The position numbers and the translations under genes were made by a program. 64,000 nucleotides of DNA from Rhyacichthys aspro (taxonomy: Eukaryota > Chordata > Actinopteri > Gobiiformes > Rhyacichthyidae), in assembly GCA_036850595.1 (NCBI GenBank), contig CM072154.1, positions 15,569,330-15,633,329 on the forward strand, in the 5' to 3' direction. Positions 1 through 12,000 of this stretch are shown piece by piece. The notes under the pieces are model-generated. The model saw nothing but the letters and a program-made list of their open reading frames with translations, was not told the origin of the DNA and ran no database searches. Every line of letters begins with the position of its first letter. Positions within the stretch are counted from its first letter, which is position 1.

Positions 1-2738
1 GTCTTCTCAGAATCCAAAGAGAACAGTGGTGAATGCCAAGCCTCATGAAAACTTCTTTAATACCTTTGTGTTGCATCTACAAGTCTCAAGGCAAAGTAGA
101 ATACCTTTTTTATGGGTGTTGTGCACTTTTTGTAAGGCTTTATGGCAGCTATGGTTGGTGGCCATGGATCATAATGCCATGAGCACACTTTATGAAATAG
201 GGTGGGGTAAGATAAAAAGCTTTGAATGCTGTTTTTAAGCGATACTTTATGTCCCTTGTTGTAATCTCGGTGGGTGGTGTGACTGGGAGGTCCCAGCATT
301 ACACCTGTGTCAGTGTGTTTGTGTGCGCGTCTGTTTGCAAATGAAACAGGGCTTGTTTGGAATCGAAGGAAGTGCAAGCAGCAGGGCAGGTCTCCCCCAG
401 CCCATAAACTTTAACTGCAGTTAATGATGCATGCACTGTGTGTTTTATTCAAGGCGGGAGCAAAACTCAGTCCCCCTGAATGGCTGAAGCTGAACTACCC
501 ACCTGGGAGGAGGACTGAACCAGCAGGAAAAAAAGAGGGTTGTGACGAGGAAAGAAGGGGTTACTTACAGAACTTTGAGGTTGTGGAGACCCTGGAGAGC
601 ATGGCCTGAGATATACCTCAGCTGATTCCCAGACATACGTCTGCAAGAGACCACAGATCAAAAAGACTGAATGTAATATAAAAACTGAAAGAACATTTAA
701 GCAAGTATTGAAATTTCACAAGCCTCATCAGACATGTTTTTACCTTTTACTTTATTCTATGTATTTGGAGAGAGCTCAGACATGACTTCATACTTCAGTT
801 TCTGTGCAAAGGTTTTCTTTGCAGGCCCCATGCAAATAAGAATATGTTATCCTCTGCAGTGGTTTGTTGGCCCAAAGCATGCTGTGACACTTTACCTGAT
901 ACTCAGGGCTTAGATAAGTAAGGAAAGGTTGAATCGAATAAGACTGATTTTGGGTCAACAAAGCTCAATGTGCATGTGACTGTGTTTATGTCTGTGTATA
1001 ATGACTGCATGTGTGCTCTGTATGTATGTCACGTCCTTGGAGTAAATTGGGACGCATTTAGAGAGGCCTTGAGGACAGTGAGGGAGAAAAACCACACACA
1101 TTCACACAAGCAATCCAATCAGTTTGTTTATCAAACACAGCACCTAATGGTCATTTGTGAGTGTGTATAAGATGTCCAAATAAATAACATTTAGTCCAAC
1201 AAAGTAACGCTCAAGGTCACAAGCTGGAAGCACATTTTAAACAGTTCTTCATGGCTTGAGACCACCCACTTTTATTAAACACACTTAGACACATGTTAAA
1301 AGTTGCTTATTGGATTCCAACAGCTCAGTTATTGCCACACAGGTAACACTCTCTGGACATTTTAGCTTTATGAAGCAGCATCCCTTTGGCTGAGTTCTTC
1401 CATCACTGGCAGCATATTGATGTATTGATATAAATTCAATTCTTTTCAAGCCAATTGTCCTGACAGTAATGGACAAGGCTTCCAATCCAGTTCTCACTCA
1501 TGTCAACATGTCTCTGTTTAGTGGCAAACCACACAATCCCATCCATGCCATGCCTGCCAGTTTTCACACTCATCTAGTGACAAACTGTTAGACACTTGTA
1601 TTTGTCAGCACAAATATAAAAATACACACCCATGCATAAAAGTACATAAACACCATCTTCATCTAGAAATGGACTGATTGCCAAAGACTGCTACTAACCA
1701 CTGTCAAAACTCATTTAACCATCCCAAATAAAACCCGAATTTCTGCAAATGGCCATCTAGCTGCTGCCTTAAGTTATTTGATGCCAGATAGAAAAGGCCA
1801 AACTAGGTGAAAGACACTGGAATGTCTTTAGAAACGTCTAAGAGTGACTAATCTTGTTTAAAAGACACACTGCTGTTTTGTACACTGCTTCCCTGGAGCC
1901 AAAACATCATTAGAATGGAATCATGCTTTTTGTTGACTTGATTTGTCAAATGCATAATCATACTGAAAGTGAGGATGAATATTGAAAAAAAGGAAATAAA
2001 TTTTAGATTTCAACAGAAGAGCAGCAGTCACCACTGACCAAGTGTTTCCATGATATCAGCTCATGTGTGTGTGATCATACATATGAGTGAATGTTCCACA
2101 CTTAAACTCCTAGTCGTTCCACATCAATCTCTTTCTAATGAACGGCGCCTCACTCTTGTCAAGCCGTGGCTCCAACTATTTTTTCTTTTAATTTGATTTG
2201 GGGATGGCTAGAATTTTTCTTGGCTTGTGGACTGTGTAGATAAAAGTTCCACCTCAGCATAATTTGGCTCTATTGAAGTGATTCATAGATACAATAACAT
2301 ACAGGAGAGGGCAGAGAGGGTGCAGCTCTAGTAATTGTACTAAGACCACCCTGCTGTAATGACTGAAGTGTTGAACTCTTGATTATCCACCATAACATCT
2401 TTTTCTACAAAACAAAAAAAAAAACAATACATAAGTAGACACAAGCACAGATTGCATTATATAATGAGATATCCTATCTTGGGTAGTGATAGAGAGTCAT
2501 GGTGGCAGACAGGCCAAGGCAGTTGATGAAAGAAGCAGACATTGTCAGGGAAAAGTTGGTGCTGTGTACCCAAGTGCAAGTACACATGCATATATGACCC
2601 CTTCACCCTCAGTCCATCAATAGAAATGTTATCCACCTTTTTTTTTTTTTTCAAAGGTCCTGCAGAGGGTCAACCACTTAACCTGGTGTTAACCTTTAAA
2701 ATTACTGGAGTAAAATATAGACATGTGAAAAATGGTGT

Positions 2739-2741
<3 letters not shown>

Positions 2742-2813
<72 letters not shown>
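2742..2813. repeat. (GT)n microsatellite
   Basis: An almost pure run of about 36 GT units. Reading frames through it encode only poly-Cys-Val or poly-Thr-His and are not genes. Confidence 0.98.
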
Positions 2814-2814
<1 letters not shown>

Positions 2815-2912
2815 AGTAGGTACACGTTAGTTGGAGAAAAAGAAATAAATAGACAAAACCTCACTTTGGCAACATAAAGACATTCTTTTAAATTGACCTA
2901 GATAGTTACACA

Positions 2913-3225
2913 CTGAAAAAAATAATTCATTGGATTTACGCAATTCAATAATGGACATTGGTTGCACACATATTGTTTGCTTCAAGATGATTTAAGAGAA
3001 TTGTGTTGCATCACCCCAAACCATACATGATTCTACAACACAAGTAATTTGTGTTGACACAAAGTGATTGAAACTTGATTCAATAAAATAAACTGAACTA
3101 TTTGATAGCAGTCATCCAACATAATTTGTTCCCTTTAATCAGATAAGATTCAATCCCTTATACCACCACTATTCAATAACTTAAATCCAACACTATTTGA
3201 GCACCATTCATTTTAATATTCTCAT
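2913..3225. repeat. Candidate degenerate fish interspersed repeat
   Basis: The stretch opens with CACTGAAAAAAATAATTCA and contains phrases such as GTTGCATCACCCCAAACC and ACACAAGTAATTTGTG. I recognise this wording from a dispersed non-coding repeat common in fish genomes. I cannot name the family or set its edges exactly. It lies just beyond the polyadenylation signal of the small minus-strand gene at 3.3-6.1 kb. Confidence 0.4.
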
Positions 3226-3289
3226 ATCCACGTATTGTTGCCTAATTTATAAAAAATATTGAAATGACAATTTGCAACATGAAAATATT

Positions 3290-3295
3290 TTTATT
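3290..3295 (-). terminator. Polyadenylation signal for the PB1-like gene
   Basis: The minus strand reads AATAAA here, about 280 nt past the stop codon of the PB1-like reading frame. This gives that gene a plausible complete 3' end and suggests the short protein is not simply a cut-off first exon. Confidence 0.45.
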
Positions 3296-3571
3296 AGCTT
3301 CATCCCACAAAGTGCTGCCGCACAATGAATGGAATACAGTCAAAAAAAAAGTGACACTAATCCCAACATCTCAATACCAGACATTTTTGTGGATATTTTG
3401 AACATTATGTGAAATGTTTTTTCCCCCCAAAGCATTTTTAAGCATTGGTCATTTCCCTAAAACTTTTTTCAAGACATAAGCTCTTTTAAAACTTTACTTT
3501 TGTAAAACATTTTCTTTAAACACTTTTTAAAACTTTTTTTAAAGTGACAACAGATGAAGAACAAGGTCTCT

Positions 3572-3889
3572 TTACTGGTGCATTTTAGTTTTCAAGCTTT
3601 GGGTAAAACGTTCCACGCACACTGTTGCATCAGCATCGCGAGAATTGTAGGATGTGTACATGACCCTGAGTGTAGCTTTGTCTTGTATTTCGTCCATAGA
3701 CGTCAAGTTCATGAACTCATTACCAAACAGTGTGTCCATAAACTGCAGACGAAAGGGTTCCTGGATGTGACACTGAGTCCTTATGTCAGTCTCTAGTTCA
3801 GTGACACTCGAAGGCAAGCCGGCAGGAAACACCACTCTCTGACAACTGTCTGGCCCCAGAACGACACGGAGGATAGCAGAATTTGCCAT
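3572..3889 (-). CDS. Small PB1-like-domain protein, 105 aa, uncharacterised
   Basis: This is a complete frame of 105 residues on the minus strand. The ATG at 3889-3887 has a good context (GACCATGG) and lies 16 nt after a strong acceptor (polypyrimidine tract then ACAG, exon from 3905). The protein starts MANSAILRVVLGPDS and contains FRLQFMDTLFGNEFMNL followed by EIQDKATLRVMY. This pattern is the ubiquitin-fold, PB1-like N-terminal module of a large, poorly characterised fish family that databases often label as SAM-domain or uncharacterised proteins. Family members I remember are several hundred residues long, whereas this one ends shortly after the module with a tail from about residue 80 (YNSRDADATVCV). 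Upstream non-coding exons are likely at 6029-6110 and 4866-4933, with a possible tiny one at 4125-4150. It may be a real short paralogue or a decaying copy. Function is unknown; protein-protein interaction is the only reasonable guess. Confidence 0.65.
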   Translation of the reverse strand: MANSAILRVVLGPDSCQRVVFPAGLPSSVTELETDIRTQCHIQEPFRLQFMDTLFGNEFMNLTSMDEIQDKATLRVMYTSYNSRDADATVCVERFTQSLKTKMHQ

Positions 3890-4865
3890 GGTCTCACTTT
3901 GCAGTCTGTGGGGGGGGGCAAGGAAATTAATTTAGCTTTGGAATCGCTTTAATTTCATCTATTAGACTGAAAATTGTTGTTTGTCCATGTTCTAAAAGTG
4001 CACTGACAGTTCTCATACACACGTTGAAAACGATTATTGTTACCATAAAACCTATGTTTAACCCGATAATGCTTAAGACCTACTAGTAAAAACTGAAGGG
4101 CAGGCCTTACAACGCCACATTCACCTTCTGCCACCTTTGATCACCACCCACTGCAAAAGAAACATGAAAAAACAAATCATTATGTGTGGACACAGACAAA
4201 CATTACACATTTATCTTTAAAAATATGTTAGGTTCCACACAACCATCTTAAAAAATACAATCATGCTAGAGACAGAGCAAATTAAAATATGCATTCTTAC
4301 CATAAAACAGTAACAGGTTAGGCTTGTGGTTGGGGGCTTAAGCTTGACCTGGCAAATAATATAATGGACAGAAAAATCAGTAAACATGCATATTAAACCA
4401 GGACTATTGATCTTATCAATGTACAATTTAAGTTGCTGGTCGCACAGCATCAAATAAGCATGTCACAGCAACAGTGTAGATTGTCTAGTCTAAACACTTC
4501 TTGTCACTTCAATCAGAGTAGACTATGCTACTGAAGTAGAACCTAAACTGAGTCAGTTTTAAAAATGGCTCAAATAGGATTTTACTATTTTATTATTTTG
4601 GATGGATAAGGAGTAAGTGACATAAAATTCAGCATATATTTATTGTACATATTGTCAGCCATCACTGTATGAAATTTCAGACTTCTATGAGTAATTGTAT
4701 ATAAACTAGTTTGTAGTGTCACTGGCGTCTTAATGAATTATGCTTAGTGCTCATGTTGTCTGTAAAATGAACAGCAATTAAACTGTGGGAATTCTATGCT
4801 TTCAAAACATTATTGCACTGTAGTGCAAGTCCATATTAACTAAAGTGCTTTATGTGCACACATAC

Positions 4866-4933
4866 CTGCTCAAATACACCACGCAGAATGCCGGGGACCT
4901 GATAGCCTTCTGGCACAACAACAAAAAGCAATT
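4866..4933 (-). other. Likely 5' UTR exon of the PB1-like gene
   Basis: On the minus strand a long T-tract ends in TACCCAG (acceptor) at 4934, and GAGCAG is followed by GTATGTG (strong donor) at 4865. The 68-nt exon lies between the CpG-containing first exon near 6.1 kb and the coding exon at 3905. It carries no ATG in frame with the coding exon, so I read it as untranslated. Confidence 0.45.
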
Positions 4934-6028
4934 CTGGGTATTTAAAAAAAAAAAAAAAAACACAGTTAACAACTTCATTCCTTGCTGACTAAATAACTTA
5001 ATTTGCTTTGCTATCAATTTTTAAATCACAGTTTGGTTACATATAATCTATAAATATTGTTACAAACTATTGCAGCACTTTTGACGCCCCTTACACCTCT
5101 CCACAATGAGAAGGGAGTTTTATTAATATAAACAGCCACACGGAACAAAAACGAAACTGCTAAACCTGTTTACAATGACTGCTGCACCTCACAGTGAGTG
5201 ACAATAGACGGGAAAGTATCCTGACATGGTTTCCAGGGCGCTACCGTGTGCCCCTCTCCCGTCCCAAAGCACTCACAGACAGCCAAGCGCACGAGCTGCA
5301 GTCCCTCTCAGCTGCGGTCACAGACATTCACCCTCTTCGTCCAGACCGCAAATTAATCATTCGCTGACGTTTTATTGCCTCTTTTGGGTCCGTTTAGATT
5401 GTATACTGTTGTCCGACGAAATCGCGTAAATATGTACCCTTTCCGACAATGTTGCTGCATTCGCTCACAACACAGGCTTCACAATAAATTCCCTGAAATA
5501 TCACTATGTTTCGACCCGGTAAAATACCAGTTCATATTTACTTGGAAATAAGTTCGGCTCTTTTCACTAATGAAACTATTCCGGTTAAATACGGGAACAT
5601 TGCTGGGAAAGACTGAAGCTGTGAAAGAGGCATTAGAGCATGAATGAATTATACATCCATGCTCTAGAGTCGCAACTGGCATTGTCTGATTAGCCAAAAC
5701 GGTTAGCTGCTTCAGCGCGCTACGGTATTACACGACCCTGCTCTCACATTTACCTTAAACACCAATGGTTACATTTCCTTCGATTTGGCCAACAAAAAAT
5801 ATCTTAGTGAAACTAAAAGCTAACATAAATGGCGGTGCTGCGTTGTCAGACAGTAACAATAATGGCGTCAACGTGAAAGTTGAAGTTTAAGATTAAGCTA
5901 GCACTGTAGTAAATTACTTCACGGCAATTCATCACCCTGTATAAGCGAAAGCAATTTTTAGCATTTCAAGCAACAACTGCTTGTGTATTAGCAAATATTC
6001 ACAGTTATTCTAGACATCAGTACTTACC

Positions 6029-6110
6029 AACAGAGCAGATTAACTGCGCAGCAGCCACGAGGAGAACCTCTCTTCTTCCCAAGGTGCAGTGCGAGCCCGC
6101 GAAAATACGC
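6029..6110 (-). promoter_or_regulatory. First exon and promoter of the PB1-like gene
   Basis: The minus strand reads CTCTGTTG followed by GTAAGTACT, a near-ideal donor, at 6028. The sequence just upstream is CpG-bearing (TTTTCGCGGGCTCGCACTG), unlike the AT-rich surroundings. This suggests a small promoter and non-coding first exon. The transcription start is estimated, not seen. Confidence 0.45.
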
Positions 6111-7628
6111 TAGATATCGCGTGATTATTCGTATCAGCACCTTGTTTAATTGAATTACTTTGTCTAAACATAACAGTCGTAGCTCGGCTGAACATGAGCA
6201 TAACATGTTAATGCACTTTCTCTGCAAATAGCATAGATCCAACATGATACTGTTATATTTTGCTTCTAAACATGAAACAATTGTGGAAGTCATATGCAAG
6301 ATATTTAGATAAATTCAACAGATGGCTAGTGTCTTTTTTTCAGTGCAGTGTTGTGGTGCACCTGGAGGAGGCCATTTATTTAGCTGACATATGCTATGCA
6401 CACAGTCTATTATATAAAACCAAAGCCAACCACTTCACTTCTTTTACATCAGGGTAATATTGACACTATCAATGTGATAGGTGTTGCATTCAGAAAACAA
6501 TAAGATGAGCATGAGAGACTCTAAAAATAAAAAGCAGGTGATCATGAAGCTACTAGTCAAAGGGAAATGCGATCTCCGGATGAAGGAAGTCTGTGCCCTT
6601 TGATTCTGATGACAGGAGGAAGGTAGTGTTGCTTCTGAAGTGTTTTTCTAAGAAGGCCTTTTGACTGTTTAACCTTAATCACCTGCTGCAAGTTGCTATT
6701 AGATCAGTAAAAGAGATAGCACATCGTTGCTATTAAAGGGCACTATTTATTTCTTTGAAATGTCAGGTGAATAAGTAACCAATCCTGGAGTCACTACCCG
6801 ACTCTGGGCACCACTGCCCTTTCATTAATACTCAGTTGCTTTGCTTTAGACTTTGTAAGACAGATAGAAACAAGTTTGAGTGTTTGAATAAAAAGAGAAC
6901 ACCGATCAAAGCAGTAAATGACAGGTTAAAGTATTAGAGATGCAAAATGATAGACCCAAATAAAAGGCTAAAGGGAGGTGCTGTAAATACTTTAATATCA
7001 GTATAAGATTCAATGGTATAAAGGGGGTTTATTATGTTGAGAACGACAATCTAAAATAATTTCAGCAGGTTTACTTTCGATGTTTGCACTTTGATACAAA
7101 TTAAATATAATTACAGTGTAACCTAAGTTTGGCATATAAACCTTTTTTTCCATCAGATTCTTTCAGTCCTCTTTACCACTTTGCTGAATGTTTGATTGTG
7201 AATGATTTTTTTAGATTTTTTTATCCTGTTTGTTTAGTTTTTAATCTTGCAAAAAGCAACTTGTGAAAATGGTGACATGGAGCTAAAGAGGGAGTGCAAA
7301 AAGCAAGGTAGATCCTGACATCAAACAATTTATCACTCTACCAGTCACAACATGCCTGTCCCTCGCCTCCCCTGTGCTACCAGCAAGTGCTGCCAAGCCA
7401 CATCAAACGCATGCTTTGTGTTTGTATCAAGAGCCTGGTTTGTTTTTTAACCACTATAAGTTAATGAGATTAAAATGTGTTTATCACAACTCGCTATGCT
7501 ATATCAAATGTTCTAGACAGCGTGAAGATTATGTCTTCAGCTCATGTTGGAATATCATCACTGTCTTCTCTTTTTAGATATTGTCAGCATAAAGCATTAA
7601 ATTGACCTGGACAGACCTGGTCAGAAAC

Positions 7629-7822
7629 ATCCACCCTGGGCACATTACAAAGCAACAGAACCAATCCATAATATGNNNNNNNNNNNNNNNNNNNNNNNNN
7701 NNNNNNNNNNNNNNNNNNNNNNNNNNNNNNNNNNNNNNNNNNNNNNNNNNNNNNNNNNNNNNNNNNNNNNNNNNNATCCACCCTGGGCACATTACAAAGC
7801 AACAGAACCAATCCATAATGTG
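7629..7822. repeat. 47-bp duplication flanking an assembly gap
   Basis: The 47 bases at 7629-7675 recur at 7776-7822 with one difference near the end (ATAATATG versus ATAATGTG). Between them is a run of exactly 100 N. The layout fits two contig ends that overlap but were not merged, or a collapsed tandem repeat. Confidence 0.9.
7676..7775. other. Assembly gap, 100 N
   Basis: Exactly 100 undetermined bases, the usual convention for a gap of unknown size. Reading frames spanning it are meaningless. Confidence 0.99.
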
Positions 7823-9057
7823 TAAGAACGTGAGACATCACAGAAAATGCAAGATCAATGGGGCTATAAAACCCTCTGAGGATTGTTTTTTGAATAACAC
7901 AACAGTTATATCCAAGACCCCCACCAAATTCCCACTGGAGGGAACTGTTAGAGTTATACTCACCATCATGTTAGATTTAATGCCAATTATTATGATCTAA
8001 ATCTGTTATTTACTGTTCATGTGACTGCAAAAGCAATCATTCATATACTTTTCTCTGTCGAGGTAAAAAAGCTGGTCAGCTCCAATTTTTTCTTCGCATT
8101 AGGTTTGGTTATGCAGCTAACCTTTTACTTTCATCATCATTAGCTCATGCCTCAAAGGCTGCAGCTGCAAGTATTAGCAAAGACAACAAGGAACTGTTCA
8201 AACACCCCACACGCACACAGCCAGCTTTGGAGGTAAAAGAATCAGGTGAACGTTGACATACACACATAAGCCCCCTTGAATTACCACACAGCCGCAATCT
8301 TACACTCACACATTCACACCCTGGGGGCATATCTATGGGCAGCCTTTGTCAAACTAAGACTGAGCTGAATTCTGCTGAGTGATCAGATCAGATAGCGGCT
8401 AGGTCAACTGAAAGTATGTTCAAAAGGTTTTGTTACTTGGCTTTGGCGTGTGTGCTTTCATCATCTCTGTGGAAATAAAACCAATACAAATTAATTCTGT
8501 CTTCTTCTTTAGGGTTTATTGTAATATCCTCTGGTAGGATCTACTTAGAATAATCCAAATTGATTTTTTGGTATTTAATCTTGAACCATTTTGCTTATGC
8601 TGGCAATCTTCAGTGATACCTAAGCGTACCTTCTCTGAACACTATAAATATCAAACTTAATTTCCCAGAAACTTGTCCTTAACTTCTCCTATACTTTGTG
8701 TTTGTCTTGGCAGAGGTTCCCGTGTACGTGTGTCCAGCTCCTGCTGAGTTTAAGGGGCAGTTGCAAGAAAGCGGCGGCTTGGATCCCAAGCACAGAACCT
8801 GCTCTCTAAACACTTTAAGAACCATATATTCACTCTCTGAGCGAATATCAGGTTCCTTTGTGCAGCCATTCCAGGATCTGCTGGTGTATTGCTACAGGCA
8901 GTTTCTTGGTAGGGGAGATCAGAGGCAGGCCAGAGTCATCAATCCCCATCACCGGGGTTGTGCGTATCAACTTCCCTGGGACTGACTGTTTCTTGTCATG
9001 TGTGACTTGTGACGATAGAAGTGCATTGCTGGAGCATTAGTCGAAGGATGTACTCAC

Positions 9058-12000
9058 AGTTCTGATAGCAGGTGCAGCCGATGGAAGGCTCTGGGCTGGA
9101 TTTCACTGATGTTGTTCATACTCAGGTCCCTGTGGAGAGAAAACAGGAAGAGTCAGCATCAAAAAAGAATCAATCAGAATATATCTTTGTTCAGCATGTA
9201 AAACAGCAAATGTTTGGAATGTGCTTTTCACATGGCAGTCGGTCTGGAACGATGGGGGGCTGGAGGGAAGGGAGGAGTGGGAGATGCAGAGGAGAATTTT
9301 CCCCAATGAATCATTGTAATTTTCTCCTCGTCCCAGTGACTCTCTTTTCCAGATGTCTCACTCTACCTTCCCTCTGATCTGACCCCTCTGTCCACCTCCG
9401 TATCTAGTGCTTTCTTTCTTTATTCTTTTATCTTTTATTCCTAACTCAAGCTTCTCAGGGGACCATCCTTTTTGCTTTTGAATTCAGAGCGGTAACATAG
9501 ACACTCAGGTTTTTGCTGCCTTTCCAACACACTCTGACGTGATGGGTGTGTTGAGCAGTGAGTGTTGACGCAGCTGTGTTGCGGTTGAGGAGGAGTGTGC
9601 ACGATACATGTAAGCATGCACAGCATAACATGCTTTTTAAGTATGAGGACAGTGTATATGTCAGCTGCTGGTAGAAAACATTTAGAACCTTATGGCCTCA
9701 GTCATGTAAGGTCATGCCTTTGATAAACACAATAAAGGCAGGAAGGTGTTACATCACCCCTTCTTTACTTTCACAGTCCATGGGGTCTCACATGAGTCTT
9801 CTGACCTGTATTTGTGTGTCTGTGTGTGCCTGATACTAACCATTGCTCATAAAGCCAGACCACCGGCGTAGCAAGTGTAAACTGTGCTCTCAGAAGCCCT
9901 TCGCAGTTGGGAGTTTTGACACTGACTGTTTGTTTGTCAAGTCAGCCAAGCTGACGGGGGCTGGATGGATCTATCATCAAGTATGATCTACACTCCACTT
10001 CAAGGAGATGTGGAAAAAAGGCTCCACACCGAAGTTCTGCTTCAGGAATTAGGTTATTTCAGTGGTCTGTCATAATAAGGGAATTGTGACAAGTCAAATC
10101 CAGGGAACCAACAGTTTGGTTTTCTCTAAAGCAGACAGTGCAATGACACAATGTGTGAGACACACTTTGTTTTCCCAATGCTTACCCAGTGGGATTTTGG
10201 ATAAAGGACTGTTGGTCAGATAATTATGCACACTCTTCTGATCTCTGCTGACATTAAATCTTTTCCTTATGAGCATACAGGAACCTTCATTTCCTGCATG
10301 TGAATTTCCTGTAACACATGCCCCTCTATAGTGAGGTCTAACAGCTTTGAAATGAAGAAGGTGTTACTCAAGGACACGAAGAGAGGGTGTTCCTTCAAGT
10401 GTCCTGGAAATGCTTCACTGCTGTAGTGCATTTCTCCAGAAAAGCACTACTTTTAAACTGTTTTATATGTTACATATAACAACATACACACATACGTAGG
10501 TCTTGGTCTACTCATTAAACAGCCTTACTCTGTCTGACACGCGCACACATATCTGAGGTGCCAGCACCACCTCCTTTAACAACTTACTTTCTGTATTGTT
10601 TCTTCACCAGAGTGCATAGTTACTACTGTAATACAAAAGGGAGAATGTTGTCATCTGTGGATGACCTTTGTAATGACATCATGGAAACACAGGTCTCCCT
10701 CTGAGCACAAGCACTGCAGTGATGTCATGTAAATTATATGTCTTATGTTTGTCCTTTGCTGTTGGTGTAATCTGCACAAACTCCAGGCAGTCATTTGGCG
10801 AATGAATACAACAAGTGTAATGCTGTATTTGATGATTGAAGTCAGGAGTAAATATCAGTGATATCAAAGTTGCCATAGAGATGACACGGCTAGCAGTAAC
10901 AGCAAACAGGTTGATATAATTGTGATTTGTGACATCACTTGTGACACAGTCCTGAGGCCTCTTGAACAATAAACATCCACACCTAAATCATTTTCTTTTT
11001 AATGTCTGCATTATTATATTCTCAGGAAAATAGCCAGCTTCTGGGGATGTGCCCACAACAATACTCCAATACCTAAATCTCATTAAAGGTGCCGTAAACC
11101 AGCATCATTTCTACAACAGCAACCTCACTCAGACAGAATAAACATGCAGCAGCAGAGAGCAAAATGTTTAAAAATAAAGGCACACGCTGGTGAGTCATAG
11201 GAAAAGGTTGACTGCAGCTCAGCTCGGCTGTGCTCTTCAACCAGCTCACTGGGAAGCTGGAGAGAAAGACATTTCTGCTTTGCAGGCCAAGGCCTCCGCT
11301 GACAACTTGACGTATCGTTGGAAGGCGCTGTGCTATGGCTTGTTTTTAAAATCAAATAACAGCTGTGGCTTTTTTAAACCATGATAATTATGATTGATGA
11401 CTACCACATGTGCATTGTGTCGGCTGGCGCTGTGACGTACAGATATTTTCAGCACAAATAAACGGCTGAAAAAGAAATGAGAAACAGTTATGAAGAGAAT
11501 GGGAGTTTAGCAATTAGAATATGGGTTTTGTGTTCCCATTTTATAGGCTAGTCTAACATGTGTGTGTTGTGTGTGCTGAAGTAAAGCAAAAGATGTGGCA
11601 GTATTTTTCCATTTATAGATGGCTGCGGTGTGTGTGGTAAGATGTCTGTCGCTCATTTTCACACCCCTATTGTTTCCCAGTGAGCCTGCAGATGTGCTGA
11701 CATACTCCCTGATTGTGCTTTCACCATCTGACATGATTACTGTTGGGGAATAGCAGCAGATTGGGGAGTGCATCAAGCAAAGAGAGCCACACAGAGCCAG
11801 AGTGACAGTTCACATGGTTCCTTTTTGTTTTGTCATGGAAGTATTTTAGATGAAGCTGTCCAGCTATTATGGAAATAACAATGTTGTTGATGTAGGACAT
11901 AACATCTCTTAACCCACAGAGGCACACAGACCACCTCAGCCCTCAGATATCTGTCCACTTTTGAATGATAAGATAAATACTCCTGGTTATATTAGGGCAA

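Larger units (their letters stand above)
1..3289. other. Gene-poor stretch, presumed lgr6 intron
   Basis: I found no exon with protein similarity here on either strand. The stretch lies to the left of lgr6 exon 2 (minus strand), so it is probably intron of that gene, since later lgr6 exons were not found in the window. It holds a long (GT)n microsatellite and, to the right of it, what looks like an old dispersed repeat. Short open frames in the area have no recognisable domains. Confidence 0.5.

Noticed and set aside
2542..2877. Frames through the (GT)n and (AC)n runs
   Set aside because: Simple repeats translated as poly-Val-Cys or poly-His-Thr; not coding.
7574..8000. Frames crossing the N run
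   Set aside because: They depend on 100 undetermined bases and on a duplicated flank.
8698..8985. 95-codon plus-strand frame after an acceptor-like CTTGGCAG, next to lgr6 exon 2
   Set aside because: The predicted peptide has no similarity I recognise, lies antisense within the lgr6 transcription unit and lacks a clear donor in phase.
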